Source of the DNA: Bacteroidota bacterium
GTDB lineage: Bacteria > Bacteroidota > Bacteroidia > Bacteroidales > Tannerellaceae
Reading direction: 5' to 3'
Assembly (NCBI GenBank): GCA_023429375.1
Contig: JAEYVY010000007.1
Span: 496,001-560,000, forward strand
DNA length: 64,000 nucleotides
Positions 32,494 through 41,659 of this stretch are shown piece by piece (the stretch's first letter is position 1; every line of letters starts with the position of its first letter). The notes under the pieces were generated by a model. That model was not told where the DNA came from. It ran no database searches and saw nothing but the letters and a program-made list of their open reading frames with translations. The position numbers and the translations under genes are program-made.

Positions 32494-32501
32494 TATCTTT
32501 G
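32494..32501 (+). promoter_or_regulatory. Promoter -7 box of the sigma-54 activator gene
   Basis: TATCTTTG matches TAnnTTTG and lies inside the longest ORF, so translation should begin at ATG 32520 and not at 32442. Confidence 0.6.
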
Positions 32502-32519
32502 TCTAAGATTGATAATGAT

Positions 32520-33860
32520 ATGAATATACAGCCGATTCTAATTGTGGAAGATGACATAACGTTTTCATTGATGTTGTCTACTTGGCTGAAGAAAAAAGAA
32601 TTTGATGTCAGTGCTGTAACAACGTTGGCAGATGCTAAAAAAGCGATTGAGAAGAAGTCGTTTCAATTGATTTTGTCAGATTTGCGATTACCTGATGGCG
32701 ATGGTATCGATTTGTTAAAGTGGATGGATGAAGCATCCATTTCAATTCCGGTAATTGTGATGACTGGTTATGCCGAGGTCCAGACAGCTGTTCAGGCAAT
32801 TAAGTTGGGCGCATCAGATTATATTGCAAAGCCAATTAATCCGCAAGAACTACATAAAAAGATTATGGAGATACTTTCCGATAAAGAAAGTGTAGACTCT
32901 ACTCATGTGCCTGAATCTGCTGTAAAAAATGAAGATTATATTCAAGGAAAGAGTACGAAAGCCATACAAATGTACGAACATGTCAAGCTGGTAGCGCCAA
33001 CGGATATGTCTGTATTGATTAATGGAGATAGCGGGACAGGCAAAGAATATATAGCCAGGTTGATTCATTCGCTGAGCTCACGGTCAAGAGCTCCCTTTGT
33101 TGCTGTTGATTGTGGTGCGATACCCAAAGACCTTGCAGCTTCGGAGTTTTTCGGACATATAAAAGGTTCGTTTACGGGGGCCATTGACAACAAAACAGGA
33201 GCATTTGTTGCGGCCGACGGTGGAACTATTTTTCTCGATGAAATAGGTAACCTGACTTACGAAGTTCAAGTACAATTATTGCGTGCTCTTCAAGAGAGGA
33301 AGGTCAAACCGATCGGGAGTAATCAAGAGATCCCGATTAATGTACGCTTGATCTCGGCAACGAACGAAAATTTGCGCTTAGCCATTGAGAGGGGGGAATT
33401 TAGAGAGGACCTATATCATCGTATCAATGAGTTCACCGTTCGAATTCCCAGTCTTAAAGAACGAAGAGACGATATCGTCTTGTTTGCTAACCATTTTCTT
33501 GATCAAGCGAACATTGAACTAAGCAAGTCGATTGTAGGATTCGAACGTGCTGTGACCGATTTGTTTTACACCTATTCCTGGCCCGGAAATCTGCGGCAGA
33601 TGAAGAATACCGTAAAATATGGAACCTTGTTGGCAACGGGCAAGTTTATTACATTGTCTGATTTGCCGGAAGAACTTACCTTGATGAATAATCAAGAAGA
33701 ATCATCTTCCGTTTCGCAATTGAAAAATGAAGACCATGAACGGATGATGATAGTGCGTGCTTTGCAAGAGACAGATAATAATAAATCAAAGGCGGCAAAA
33801 CTATTGGGTATTGATCGTAAAACTCTTTATAACAAGCTTCGTATTTATAATATAGACTAA
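32520..33860 (+). CDS. NtrC-type sigma-54-dependent response regulator
   Basis: A 446-residue cytoplasmic activator in three parts. The receiver (residues 1-125) has the acidic pocket VEDD, phospho-Asp in LILSDLRLPDGDG and Lys in YIAKPINPQ. The AAA+ domain has Walker A INGDSGTGKEYIAR, the sigma-54 contact loop GSFTGA, Walker B GGTIFLDEIGNL and the R-finger region. A C-terminal Fis-type HTH ends it (NNKSKAAKLLGIDRKTLYNKL). It will activate promoters read by RNA polymerase with RpoN. The contact loop has Ser in place of the first Ala of GAFTGA. No histidine kinase gene is next to it, so its partner is elsewhere. The start was set by the promoter at 32494. Confidence 0.93.
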   Translation: MNIQPILIVEDDITFSLMLSTWLKKKEFDVSAVTTLADAKKAIEKKSFQLILSDLRLPDGDGIDLLKWMDEASISIPVIVMTGYAEVQTAVQAIKLGASDYIAKPINPQELHKKIMEILSDKESVDSTHVPESAVKNEDYIQGKSTKAIQMYEHVKLVAPTDMSVLINGDSGTGKEYIARLIHSLSSRSRAPFVAVDCGAIPKDLAASEFFGHIKGSFTGAIDNKTGAFVAADGGTIFLDEIGNLTYEVQVQLLRALQERKVKPIGSNQEIPINVRLISATNENLRLAIERGEFREDLYHRINEFTVRIPSLKERRDDIVLFANHFLDQANIELSKSIVGFERAVTDLFYTYSWPGNLRQMKNTVKYGTLLATGKFITLSDLPEELTLMNNQEESSSVSQLKNEDHERMMIVRALQETDNNKSKAAKLLGIDRKTLYNKLRIYNID

Positions 33861-34729
33861 TCGAGCATCAATGTCAGATAACCTTCTTTCTCTGTAAAAA
33901 GAGTTTGTATATCTATGTTTCTTTCTTTAAAGTAGTTTTCGTCGATTACTTTGGCCATGCCTTTGGGATGAACGTTGCTTGAGTCTGGCTGAACTTGATA
34001 CTTTACTTCAGATACATGATACAATTCGGCTGTAGCGTAGAGTAGCTGGTCTTTGATAGAAGAATTATCATAGAGTAATTCCGTTATATATGCCGTTTTC
34101 TTTTCTTCATCAGGAAGCGTAAAAGCCATGCCCGTTACTTCATTTCTAACATTCGATGCAACAAGTAGTTTTCCACGACTGAGGACAAGATCCTTTCGGA
34201 TAACCATAAAGTCTTTTTCATTGTGCAGCATGCCAGCCGTACGTTCTCTTAGCTTCTTGTCGAAGTAAGGGAAAAGTCCTGAAGCCGTAACTTCAGCGAT
34301 GGATATACGCGCACAACTTCCTGTTTGAGTTTTATTCATTGAATATGTCTCTGTTGCATACCAAAAGGCCTCTTTATAATCAAACCTTCTATAAAGTTCA
34401 AATAGCCCGTGATTGGCAGGAATTAAAAAGGCCAAGGGGATATTACGTTGTTTCAATACGTCTTCGGCCTCTTTCATCAGTTGACTCATGTAACCTTTAC
34501 CTCGACTCTCCGGATGAGTCGATACGCCACAAATATACGCCACAGGAATCTCATTTCTTTTGAATGCCAGCGTATAGGGCAGGAGTTGAAGGGCTGATAC
34601 AATACGCCCGTTTTCTTCTACAACAAGGGTATTCTCGTCATCATACACCTCTTCGAAAAACAAGTGGACAAATTCACCCGTGTCATTAAAGCATACACGC
34701 CATAACGTCTTTGTTCCTTGTTTTTTCAT
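33857..34729 (-). CDS. GNAT-family acetyltransferase (Eis-like)
   Basis: A 290-residue protein (ATG 34729) with an N-terminal GNAT domain: LWRVCFNDTGEFVHLFF at the start, ALQLLPYTLAF, and motif A ICGVSTHPESRGKGYMSQLMKEAEDVLKQR with R-G-K-G-Y for acetyl-CoA. The C-terminal half (residues 160-290) continues as in Eis-type enzymes with a sterol-carrier-like fold. A longer form from 34765 is possible but would add 12 residues read through the neighbour. It overlaps the stop end of the DUF2156 gene by 44 bases (80 with the long start) and its own stop overlaps the sigma-54 activator by four bases. The substrate is unknown. Confidence 0.82.
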   Translation of the reverse strand: MKKQGTKTLWRVCFNDTGEFVHLFFEEVYDDENTLVVEENGRIVSALQLLPYTLAFKRNEIPVAYICGVSTHPESRGKGYMSQLMKEAEDVLKQRNIPLAFLIPANHGLFELYRRFDYKEAFWYATETYSMNKTQTGSCARISIAEVTASGLFPYFDKKLRERTAGMLHNEKDFMVIRKDLVLSRGKLLVASNVRNEVTGMAFTLPDEEKKTAYITELLYDNSSIKDQLLYATAELYHVSEVKYQVQPDSSNVHPKGMAKVIDENYFKERNIDIQTLFTEKEGYLTLMLD

Positions 34730-35642
34730 CTGAACATGTTTTGCCGGGTTTCTTAACTGCACCATTTTTTTCCAAAAGAATTGCCGGATGATAAGACAGT
34801 TTTGCTTTTCTAAGTCCGGGTATGCCGAGATCTTCTTCTCTGTTTATATAAATGAATTGCTCTGGAATGCGAGAAGCAAATTCTTGATTTATCGCAGCGT
34901 AGGCTCCATCGTAATTGATGTCTGCCTTTTCAACATGCACTCCAAAAGTATCTTTGTTGATAGGGGCGCCATAGGTGAAAGCAACAATTTTCCCGTCTAC
35001 ACACAGCGCTCCACCGGTAATTCCCAGCTTGTCATAATTCTGTAGCGCATAGATCATCGATCTGCGTTCGTTTGTTAGTTCTTCGCCATCAGCCTCCGTA
35101 TTGTTTGCCTTATACCATTGACGTTCTAACTCCAGACATTGAGGTACGATTTCGGGAGTAAGAGGTACGTATGTATAGTTGTATGTTTTCTTGAAATTAT
35201 TGATATGATTACGCTTGGATTGGTATTTCTTTCCTCTCAGATTCACTAAATCGTCACGCAAATAGATATAATCGTAGTAATCCCTTTCCGGTATATAAAC
35301 AAACTCATGTGTAAAGACTTTTTCGGCCAATTCTTTCGCTTCAGGAGAGATGCCTAATAATAAAAGCGGATGTCCGTTTTCGAGCGAGTCTTTCTCCAAC
35401 GTACAAATAGCCTTTTTAAGGTCTCCGTTTCCAATAGGGAACATATAAGCCAGACGGCTTTTTTCTTCAATCCAAAAGCGAATGAGTAAAAAACCGTCTG
35501 ATATAGCATATTCGCTGTCGTAGAGAAACCTCCAGCTGCACATGTTAGCAAATGAAAAATCACAGTTGCGATAGTTACTATTGAACGTATAAGATGTTAT
35601 AATATCCTTATCATCAATAGTAATGGGCTTAAACGATATCAT
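34686..35642 (-). CDS. DUF2156-family protein (aminoacyl-phospholipid transferase-like)
   Basis: A 318-residue soluble protein. The segments ITSYTFNSNYRNCDFSFANMCSWRF near the start and YQSKRNHINNFKKTYNYTYVPL and FTYGAPINKDTFGVHVEKAD match DUF2156, which shares the acyltransferase fold of the C-terminal MprF/LpiA domain. IPGLRKAKLSYHPAILLEK is the usual C-terminal end of the family. After it about 25 residues (NGAVKKPGKTCSDEKTRNKD) come from reading into the start of the next gene in another frame. It precedes the Eis-like gene on the same strand, so the two are probably cotranscribed. The substrate is unknown. Confidence 0.85.
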   Translation of the reverse strand: MISFKPITIDDKDIITSYTFNSNYRNCDFSFANMCSWRFLYDSEYAISDGFLLIRFWIEEKSRLAYMFPIGNGDLKKAICTLEKDSLENGHPLLLLGISPEAKELAEKVFTHEFVYIPERDYYDYIYLRDDLVNLRGKKYQSKRNHINNFKKTYNYTYVPLTPEIVPQCLELERQWYKANNTEADGEELTNERRSMIYALQNYDKLGITGGALCVDGKIVAFTYGAPINKDTFGVHVEKADINYDGAYAAINQEFASRIPEQFIYINREEDLGIPGLRKAKLSYHPAILLEKNGAVKKPGKTCSDEKTRNKDVMACML

Positions 35643-35708
35643 GTTAAATTCCTTTCAATTCGATTATATAACAATTCGCTTATACAACTACAAAGTATAG
35701 CGTTTTGT

Positions 35709-37571
35709 TTAAAAAGGATACAGTAAAGGGAGGAATAATATCATGATTATCGCCATAACAATCTGCAAGGGCAGTCCCACTTTTACATAATCCATAAAAG
35801 TATATTTACCAGCAGTCATCACCAAGGCATTGGGAGGTGTAGAAAAAGGAGATGCAAAACACATGCTGGCCGATACCGCTACAGCAAACAGATAAGGGTA
35901 AGGGCTTACATTCATTGCTTCGGCCGACTGCATGGCGATAGGAGCCAACAATACGGCTGTTGCTGTATTGCTTATGAAAAAAGTCAGCAATGAAGTGGTA
36001 AGATATACACCAGCTAAAAGAAGCATAGGGCTGTGTTGTCCTAATTGCGAAACCAACTGTTCGGAGATAAAGGTCGATACTCCCGTTTTCTGCAATGCGA
36101 GAGACATAGGAAGCATGGCTCCAATCAAAACGATACTTTCCCAATTAATTGTCTTATAAGCCTCTTCCACATTTCTGAAACAGCCTGTGAGCACCATTAA
36201 GATGGCAGCGATAATTACTGCAGCCACACCAGGGATGGGAATAAAGTCGAACACCATGGAAATGACCATGAGTAACATGATACCAGCTGCTACAGGAGCT
36301 TTGTAGTCAAGTGTTATTTTAGCCGCTTCTTCGAGTGGTTGACCTAATACCACCCAGTCTGTTTGGTTTTTGCTTAGTCGTGTGATATCGTCCCAACTTC
36401 CTTGCACTAGAAGTAGATCACCCGAATGGATCTTAATATCTTTTATGTCTTGCAGTATATATTCTCCCCGGCGCTCAATCCCTAGGATATTAATTGAATA
36501 GTCATCCCTGAACCCCGACTCTTTAACCGTTTTATTGACTAAAGACGATTCGTCAAGAATGAGCACTTCGGCCACACCAATTTGGCGTACACTTAATTTC
36601 TCATTTGAAGAGTCGCCGGAAAACTCAGATACTGTGATTGCAGTCAATTCCAGTTTGTTTTCATTTACGAAATGCTCTATTCTTTCAAAAGAGCCGAATA
36701 CATATAGGATATCATTTTCTTGAATTTCTGTATCTGGACCAGCCAACTTTTGGTCTACTGTTTTCATAAATCGTCCTGTCGTAGACGATTTCCTTCTGAT
36801 TTCAAGAATGGTTATATTGTAATTCTGTGTGATATTTAGTTCCTGCAAGCTGTGGTTGCATATAGGAGAATCTTTTGTTACACAAATACGGAATAGATTT
36901 TCAAAGAGTTGATACCGCTTGATTATTTCAGATTGTGTACGGCCGTTTGTTGATTTCTTATTCGGCTTACTTTCTTTTTTGTTCAAGAACCATTTGCTCA
37001 AAGGAATCATCATCAGGATTCCAACCAAAAGACAAACGATACCGATCGGGGTGAAAGAGAAAAAAGATAACCCTTGATATCCTGCATCACGCAGAGCCCC
37101 GTCTACTACAAGGTTTGGAGGCGTACTAATCAATGTAGCAATACCTAAGCTGCTTGCAAAAGCGAGGGGCATCAATAAGCGACTTGGGTTTATTCCTGCG
37201 CCTGTTGCCATGCTTACCACAATTGGGAGCATTAGCGCCACAGTACCCGTATTACTTACAAATGCACCGATTGAAGCTGTAACAACCATAATCAAAACAA
37301 GGAGTTTAAGCTCGCTTGTGCCTGCAAGTTGTAATAATTTACTGCTTATCATTTTAGCAAGGCCGGTTTTAAATATAGCTCCTCCGACAACAAACAAGCC
37401 AATCATCATGATGACTACTGAGTTAGAGAAGCCCGATAAAGCTTCATCCGGAGTAAGAATATCAAATACCATTAAAAGCACAAGCGCACATAGCGCTACA
37501 ATGTCAGCACGAATCTTTCCATGAATGAAAAAGATCATAGACAATGCGAGAATGATAAGTGTCGTTATCAT
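35709..37571 (-). CDS. SLC13-family permease with two RCK_C domains
   Basis: A 620-residue inner-membrane transporter of the divalent anion:sodium type. Two hydrophobic halves flank a cytoplasmic regulatory region. The first half opens MITTLIILALSMIFFIHGKIRADIVALCALVLLMVF and has the SNTGTVALMLPIVVSMA signature; the second has FISNTATAVLLAPIAMQSA, the matching repeat. Between them (about residues 215-405) are two TrkA_C-type domains (NITILEIRRKSSTTGRFMK, SINILGIERRGEYILQDI) as in YfbS/SAC1-like permeases. The cargo may be sulfate, citrate, dicarboxylate or another anion. It is a single gene with a good -7 box upstream. Confidence 0.92.
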   Translation of the reverse strand: MITTLIILALSMIFFIHGKIRADIVALCALVLLMVFDILTPDEALSGFSNSVVIMMIGLFVVGGAIFKTGLAKMISSKLLQLAGTSELKLLVLIMVVTASIGAFVSNTGTVALMLPIVVSMATGAGINPSRLLMPLAFASSLGIATLISTPPNLVVDGALRDAGYQGLSFFSFTPIGIVCLLVGILMMIPLSKWFLNKKESKPNKKSTNGRTQSEIIKRYQLFENLFRICVTKDSPICNHSLQELNITQNYNITILEIRRKSSTTGRFMKTVDQKLAGPDTEIQENDILYVFGSFERIEHFVNENKLELTAITVSEFSGDSSNEKLSVRQIGVAEVLILDESSLVNKTVKESGFRDDYSINILGIERRGEYILQDIKDIKIHSGDLLLVQGSWDDITRLSKNQTDWVVLGQPLEEAAKITLDYKAPVAAGIMLLMVISMVFDFIPIPGVAAVIIAAILMVLTGCFRNVEEAYKTINWESIVLIGAMLPMSLALQKTGVSTFISEQLVSQLGQHSPMLLLAGVYLTTSLLTFFISNTATAVLLAPIAMQSAEAMNVSPYPYLFAVAVSASMCFASPFSTPPNALVMTAGKYTFMDYVKVGLPLQIVMAIIMILFLPLLYPF

Positions 37572-37669
37572 AAATGTTAATTGATTAATAGATGAAAGTT
37601 ATTAACGCGAATGTGTAAAGACTAAGAACTAATACCTATCTTTAATTGTTGATTTTTTGAATGATAGCG

Positions 37670-37677
37670 CAAAGATA
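37670..37677 (-). promoter_or_regulatory. Promoter -7 box of the SLC13 permease gene
   Basis: The minus strand reads TATCTTTG (TAnnTTTG). This places the transcript start near 37662, about 90 bases before the ATG. An imperfect plus-strand box (TATCTTTA, 37637-37644) may serve the gnd operon. Confidence 0.5.
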
Positions 37678-37703
37678 AGAATAATATATATTATAGAAAG
37701 CAT

Positions 37704-39158
37704 ATGAAGACATCTGATGTAGGGTTAATTGGACTTGCCGTGATGGGCGAGAATTTAGCATTGAATATGGAAAGTAAAGGTTTTGCCGTTTCTGTATATA
37801 ATCGTAATTTCCCGGGAGAAGAAGGCGTTGTCGACCGGTTTATAAACGGACGTGCTAAAGGAAAGAATTTTATAGGTACACACTCTATAGAAGAGCTTGT
37901 GAACTCTATTGCTAAACCACGCAAAATCATGATGATGGTGAAAGCCGGATCGCCTGTCGATGAGCTTATCGAACAGCTACTCCCATATCTTTCGCCGGGT
38001 GATGTAGTGATTGATGGAGGAAACTCTGATTTCCCTGATACAGAGCGTCGCGTGAAATACCTCGAAAGCAAAGGCTTTTATTTTGTTGGTTCAGGAGTTT
38101 CAGGAGGGGAAGAAGGAGCATTAAACGGTCCCTCAGTAATGCCGGGCGGATCGGTTGAAGCCTGGCCATTAGTGAAAGATATCTTACAAGGTATTGCGGC
38201 TAAGGCCGACGATGGAGCGCCTTGTTGCCAATGGATGGGTAAGGGAGGTGCCGGACATTTTGTGAAGATGGTTCACAATGGCATCGAATATGGCGATATG
38301 CAATTGATTACAGAAGCCTATGCCATTTTGAAACACCGTAAAGACTTGGATAATGATGCCTTGGCAGACGTTTTTGAAAAATGGAATAAAGGAGACTTAG
38401 ACAGTTTCTTGGTAGAAATAACAGCAGCCATACTTCGTTATCGTGATGAAGATGGCACGCATCTGCTTGATAAAATACGCGATGTGGCCGGGCAGAAAGG
38501 TACCGGTAAATGGAGCGCTATTACCGCACTCAATGAAAACGATCCTTTGACGCTGATTACGCAAGCTGTTTACGCCAGATTGCTTTCAGCTCTTGCCGAT
38601 GAACGGGCAAAGGCTTCAAGTCTTTATGCAGCACCCGTTGCAAACGAGAGCCTGATTACGGTTTCTGATGTAGAGCAAGCACTTTATGCCGCAAAATTGA
38701 TTTCTTATGCACAAGGCTTCTCCTTGATGAAACGTGCCTCTGCGCATTATGTATGGGATCTGGACTTCGGCTCAATCGCAAGCATCTGGCGTAAGGGCTG
38801 TATCATACGCTCGGCATTTTTGAACAAAATTACCGAAGCCTATAAGAATGATCCTTCATTGGAAAATCTATTGTTCGATGCCTTCTTTAAGGGTAAAATT
38901 GAATCAGCCATGCCGTCATTGCGTAAGGTAGTGGCCGAAGGCGCTTTGAATGGCATAGCCTTGCCTTCGATGAGTGCGGCGTTGAGCTATTTTGACGGAC
39001 TCCGTACGCTTCACTCACCGGCCAATCTGATCCAAGCTCAGCGCGATTATTTTGGTGCACATACCTATGAACGTGTTGACCGTGAGTTGGGTAAGTTTTT
39101 CCATACGGACTGGACCGGAAAAGGTGGGAAAACTGTATCAGGGGCTTATAATGTATAA
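37704..39158 (+). CDS. gnd: 6-phosphogluconate dehydrogenase, decarboxylating
   Basis: Converts 6-phosphogluconate and NADP to ribulose 5-phosphate, CO2 and NADPH. The N-terminal Rossmann motif is GLIGLAVMGENLALNME with NRN at the NADP-selective site; VDGGNSDFPDTERR, VGSGVSGGEEGALNGPSVMPGG and KMVHNGIEYGDMQLITEAY are the family signatures and include the catalytic Lys. The C-terminal helical domain has FIQAQRDYFGAHTYER-like AQRDYFGAHTYERVD. The length of 484 is the long dimeric form. It is first in gnd-zwf-pgl, 16 bases before zwf, so the whole oxidative pentose phosphate branch is one operon. Confidence 0.97.
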   Translation: MKTSDVGLIGLAVMGENLALNMESKGFAVSVYNRNFPGEEGVVDRFINGRAKGKNFIGTHSIEELVNSIAKPRKIMMMVKAGSPVDELIEQLLPYLSPGDVVIDGGNSDFPDTERRVKYLESKGFYFVGSGVSGGEEGALNGPSVMPGGSVEAWPLVKDILQGIAAKADDGAPCCQWMGKGGAGHFVKMVHNGIEYGDMQLITEAYAILKHRKDLDNDALADVFEKWNKGDLDSFLVEITAAILRYRDEDGTHLLDKIRDVAGQKGTGKWSAITALNENDPLTLITQAVYARLLSALADERAKASSLYAAPVANESLITVSDVEQALYAAKLISYAQGFSLMKRASAHYVWDLDFGSIASIWRKGCIIRSAFLNKITEAYKNDPSLENLLFDAFFKGKIESAMPSLRKVVAEGALNGIALPSMSAALSYFDGLRTLHSPANLIQAQRDYFGAHTYERVDRELGKFFHTDWTGKGGKTVSGAYNV

Positions 39159-39174
39159 TTGAACAAAGAAAGAA

Positions 39175-40641
39175 ATGAAAAAAGCAGACAATCAGATGTT
39201 GGTCATTTTCGGAGCTTCGGGCGACTTGACAGGGCGCAAGTTGCTACCCTCGCTTTTCGAACTATTTATTCGGGGGCTTTTACCCGAACGTTTGGCCATC
39301 TTGGGTGCCTCTCGCACCGCTTATACGGATGAAGAGTTTCGCGAACAGCAACGTCAGCATATCCTGCCTTTGATTCAAAAGAAGAATCAAGACGAATCTT
39401 TGTTGGCTGAGTTTTTGAAATCGGTCTATTATGTATCGTTTAACTCAGCCGATTCGGAGGATTATCCGAAGTTGAAGAAACGACTTAAGGAGTTACGCGA
39501 ACAGTTAGACTTGCCGGACAAAGTGGTTTATTATCTGGCAACACCTCCTTCTATGTACGAGATTATCCCTCAGTGTCTTAAAGATAATCGGATGCACCGC
39601 GCAAACGATAAATCAGGTTACCGTCGGATAGTTGTCGAAAAACCTTTCGGTACCAGCTACGAATCTGCCCGTAACCTAAACGAGCATTTGAGGAGTATTT
39701 TTAAAGAAGAAGAAATTTATCGTATCGACCACTATTTAGGAAAAGAAACGGTACAAAATATCCTTGTGCTTCGTTTCTCGAACGGAATATTCGAACCGTT
39801 ATGGAATCGCAACTACATCGACTCGATTGAGATTTCGGCTGCTGAGACACTTGGTGTAGAAAAGCGTGGCGGTTATTATGATACGGTAGGGGCTATGAAA
39901 GATATGATTCAAAACCATTTGATGCAGCTTATGGCATTTGTGGCAATGGAATCACCTTCTGTGTTTGAACCGGAATGTATCCGCGATGAGATTGTGAAAG
40001 TATTCCGCTCAGTTCGCCATTATGAAAAAAGGGAAATTGACGAAATGGTGATAAGAGGACAATACGAAGGATACCGCAAGGAAGAAAATGTAGACCCGAA
40101 CTCGACTACAGAAACCTATGTAGGTATGAAGTTCTTTATCGACAACTGGCGTTGGAGCGGTGTGCCGTTCTACTTTTTCACCGGAAAGAAATTGCCGGCA
40201 AAAACATCTGAAGTGGTTATTAACTTCCGTTCAACTCCTCATACCTTATTTGTAGGGCAGTGTTCGGGAGGTTCGTGCAACCGTTTGGTAATCAGAATAC
40301 AGCCTAACGAAAGTATAACCCTTCGTTTTGGTTTGAAGCTGCCTGGAGCCGGATTTAAAGTTAAACAAGTGGGAATGGATTTCCGCTATGACTCGTTAGC
40401 CGCAGCTTCGTTACCCGATGCATACGAGCGACTACTGCTCGATGCCATGTTGGGCGACTCTACGCTTTATGCTCGTAGTGATGCTCTCGAAGCGAGTTGG
40501 CTGTTTATCGATCCGATTTTAAATCATTGGAAGGAAAAAGGTGTTGAAGGTTTGTTCCCCTATGAACCGGGATCAAGCGGACCTAAAGAGACCATGCGTC
40601 TAGGAGCAACATCGGATGCCGATTGTGGATGTCATTTTTAA
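39175..40641 (+). CDS. zwf: Glucose-6-phosphate 1-dehydrogenase
   Basis: Oxidises glucose 6-phosphate to 6-phosphogluconolactone, the first step of the branch. The nucleotide-binding motif FGASGDLTGRKLLPSLF is near residue 12, EKPFGTSYESA holds the conserved Lys-Pro, and the active site RIDHYLGKETVQNILVLRF is complete with catalytic His. The length of 488 is standard. A short Cys-containing tail (SDADCGCHF) follows the usual end. It is flanked closely by gnd and pgl. Confidence 0.97.
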   Translation: MKKADNQMLVIFGASGDLTGRKLLPSLFELFIRGLLPERLAILGASRTAYTDEEFREQQRQHILPLIQKKNQDESLLAEFLKSVYYVSFNSADSEDYPKLKKRLKELREQLDLPDKVVYYLATPPSMYEIIPQCLKDNRMHRANDKSGYRRIVVEKPFGTSYESARNLNEHLRSIFKEEEIYRIDHYLGKETVQNILVLRFSNGIFEPLWNRNYIDSIEISAAETLGVEKRGGYYDTVGAMKDMIQNHLMQLMAFVAMESPSVFEPECIRDEIVKVFRSVRHYEKREIDEMVIRGQYEGYRKEENVDPNSTTETYVGMKFFIDNWRWSGVPFYFFTGKKLPAKTSEVVINFRSTPHTLFVGQCSGGSCNRLVIRIQPNESITLRFGLKLPGAGFKVKQVGMDFRYDSLAAASLPDAYERLLLDAMLGDSTLYARSDALEASWLFIDPILNHWKEKGVEGLFPYEPGSSGPKETMRLGATSDADCGCHF

Positions 40642-40653
40642 TTATGAATAATT

Positions 40654-41355
40654 ATGAAGACTGAAAGATTAACAACAGGACAAGAAGCGCTTCGTGCGCT
40701 TACCGCTCATCTTATCCGTCTGATGGATGCGAAGTCCGAAAGGCGGTTTAATTTGGCACTTTCAGGCGGTGAGACAGCCAAGCAGATGTATGAACTCTGG
40801 GTAGATGAATATGAAAATAAAGTCGACTGGGGACGTCTGCATTTCTATTGGGTTGACGAACGCTGCGTTGCACCGGATAGTCCGGATAGTAATTACGGAC
40901 ATGCACGCAGACTTTTGTTCGAGCCCCTCAGTATTTCAAGCAAGCATATCCATCGCATCATGGGCGAGAATAACCCGGAAGAAGAGGCTGTGCGTTATGC
41001 TGCAGAAGTTGAAACAGCAGTGCCACTTGTCAATGGCTTCCCGCGGTTCGATTGTATCATACTGGGCGTAGGAAATGACTTACATACCGCATCAATCTTC
41101 CCTCATACGATGGATTTGTTGACCGATAAGCGTAGTTTTGCAACGGCGGCACATCCCGAGAGCGGGCAGATACGAGTCACGATGACTGGCCCTGTTCTCT
41201 TAAACGACACTCCATTGCTTATACCGGTATTAGGTTCAGGAAAATCGGCTGTAGTAAAGGCATTGGCTGAGGGGGATATGGAAAAACATCCCACTCCTGC
41301 CATCTATGTTTTGTCAAAAGCTGCAGATGCGACACTATACACAGAAAATTTGTAA
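40654..41355 (+). CDS. pgl: 6-phosphogluconolactonase
   Basis: Hydrolyses 6-phosphogluconolactone. It belongs to the DevB/NagB-like fold: NLALSGGETAKQMYELW near residue 35 is the phosphate loop, WVDERCVAPDSPDSNYGHARRLLF gives the ERxVpxxxxxSN signature, and FDCIILGVGNDLHTASIFPHT is the G-x-G-x-D-x-H-x-A-S active-site region. The length of 233 is as expected. It is last in the gnd-zwf-pgl operon, 13 bases after zwf. A structured repeat follows. Confidence 0.95.
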   Translation: MKTERLTTGQEALRALTAHLIRLMDAKSERRFNLALSGGETAKQMYELWVDEYENKVDWGRLHFYWVDERCVAPDSPDSNYGHARRLLFEPLSISSKHIHRIMGENNPEEEAVRYAAEVETAVPLVNGFPRFDCIILGVGNDLHTASIFPHTMDLLTDKRSFATAAHPESGQIRVTMTGPVLLNDTPLLIPVLGSGKSAVVKALAEGDMEKHPTPAIYVLSKAADATLYTENL

Positions 41356-41390
41356 CATGAACGAATAAGATTAGCATTCAGACGGCACTT

Positions 41391-41576
41391 CATCCCGATG
41401 TCGTTTTGTGGGAGTTTAGCCAATGAATTTCAATCTCTTGATGCTTTCTGAAAAACACCCCGAACGTTTTAAAAAAACACCTCGAAGGTTTTTAAAAACG
41501 TTCGGGATGTTTTTTTAAAACCATCGAGATGTTTTTTATGCATTGAATATCAGTATAAAATGACATCGAGGTGTCA
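41391..41576 (+). repeat. Structured dispersed repeat, copy 2
   Basis: Matches copy 1 (19911-20092) in order and spacing: CATCCCGATG at 41391, AACACCCCGAACGTTTT near 41454, ACACCTCGAAGG near 41478, ACGTTCGGGATGTTTTT near 41498, CATCGAGATGTTTTTTA at 41522, TGAATATCA at 41543, GACATCGAGGTGTCA at 41562. Base changes often keep the arms paired (CCTCGA against TCGAGA/TCGAGG types). The last block is itself a perfect small hairpin (TGACATCGAGGTGTCA-like). It fills the 303-base gap between pgl and the sensor kinase gene, where the two transcripts converge. Confidence 0.75.
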
Positions 41577-41659
41577 TTTTTTTAGGATGACTCAGACTAA
41601 CTACTCATCCCTTCAAAAAGGAACGGGTTGAGTGAAGACCGTTTTCAGGCTTTGTCCCT

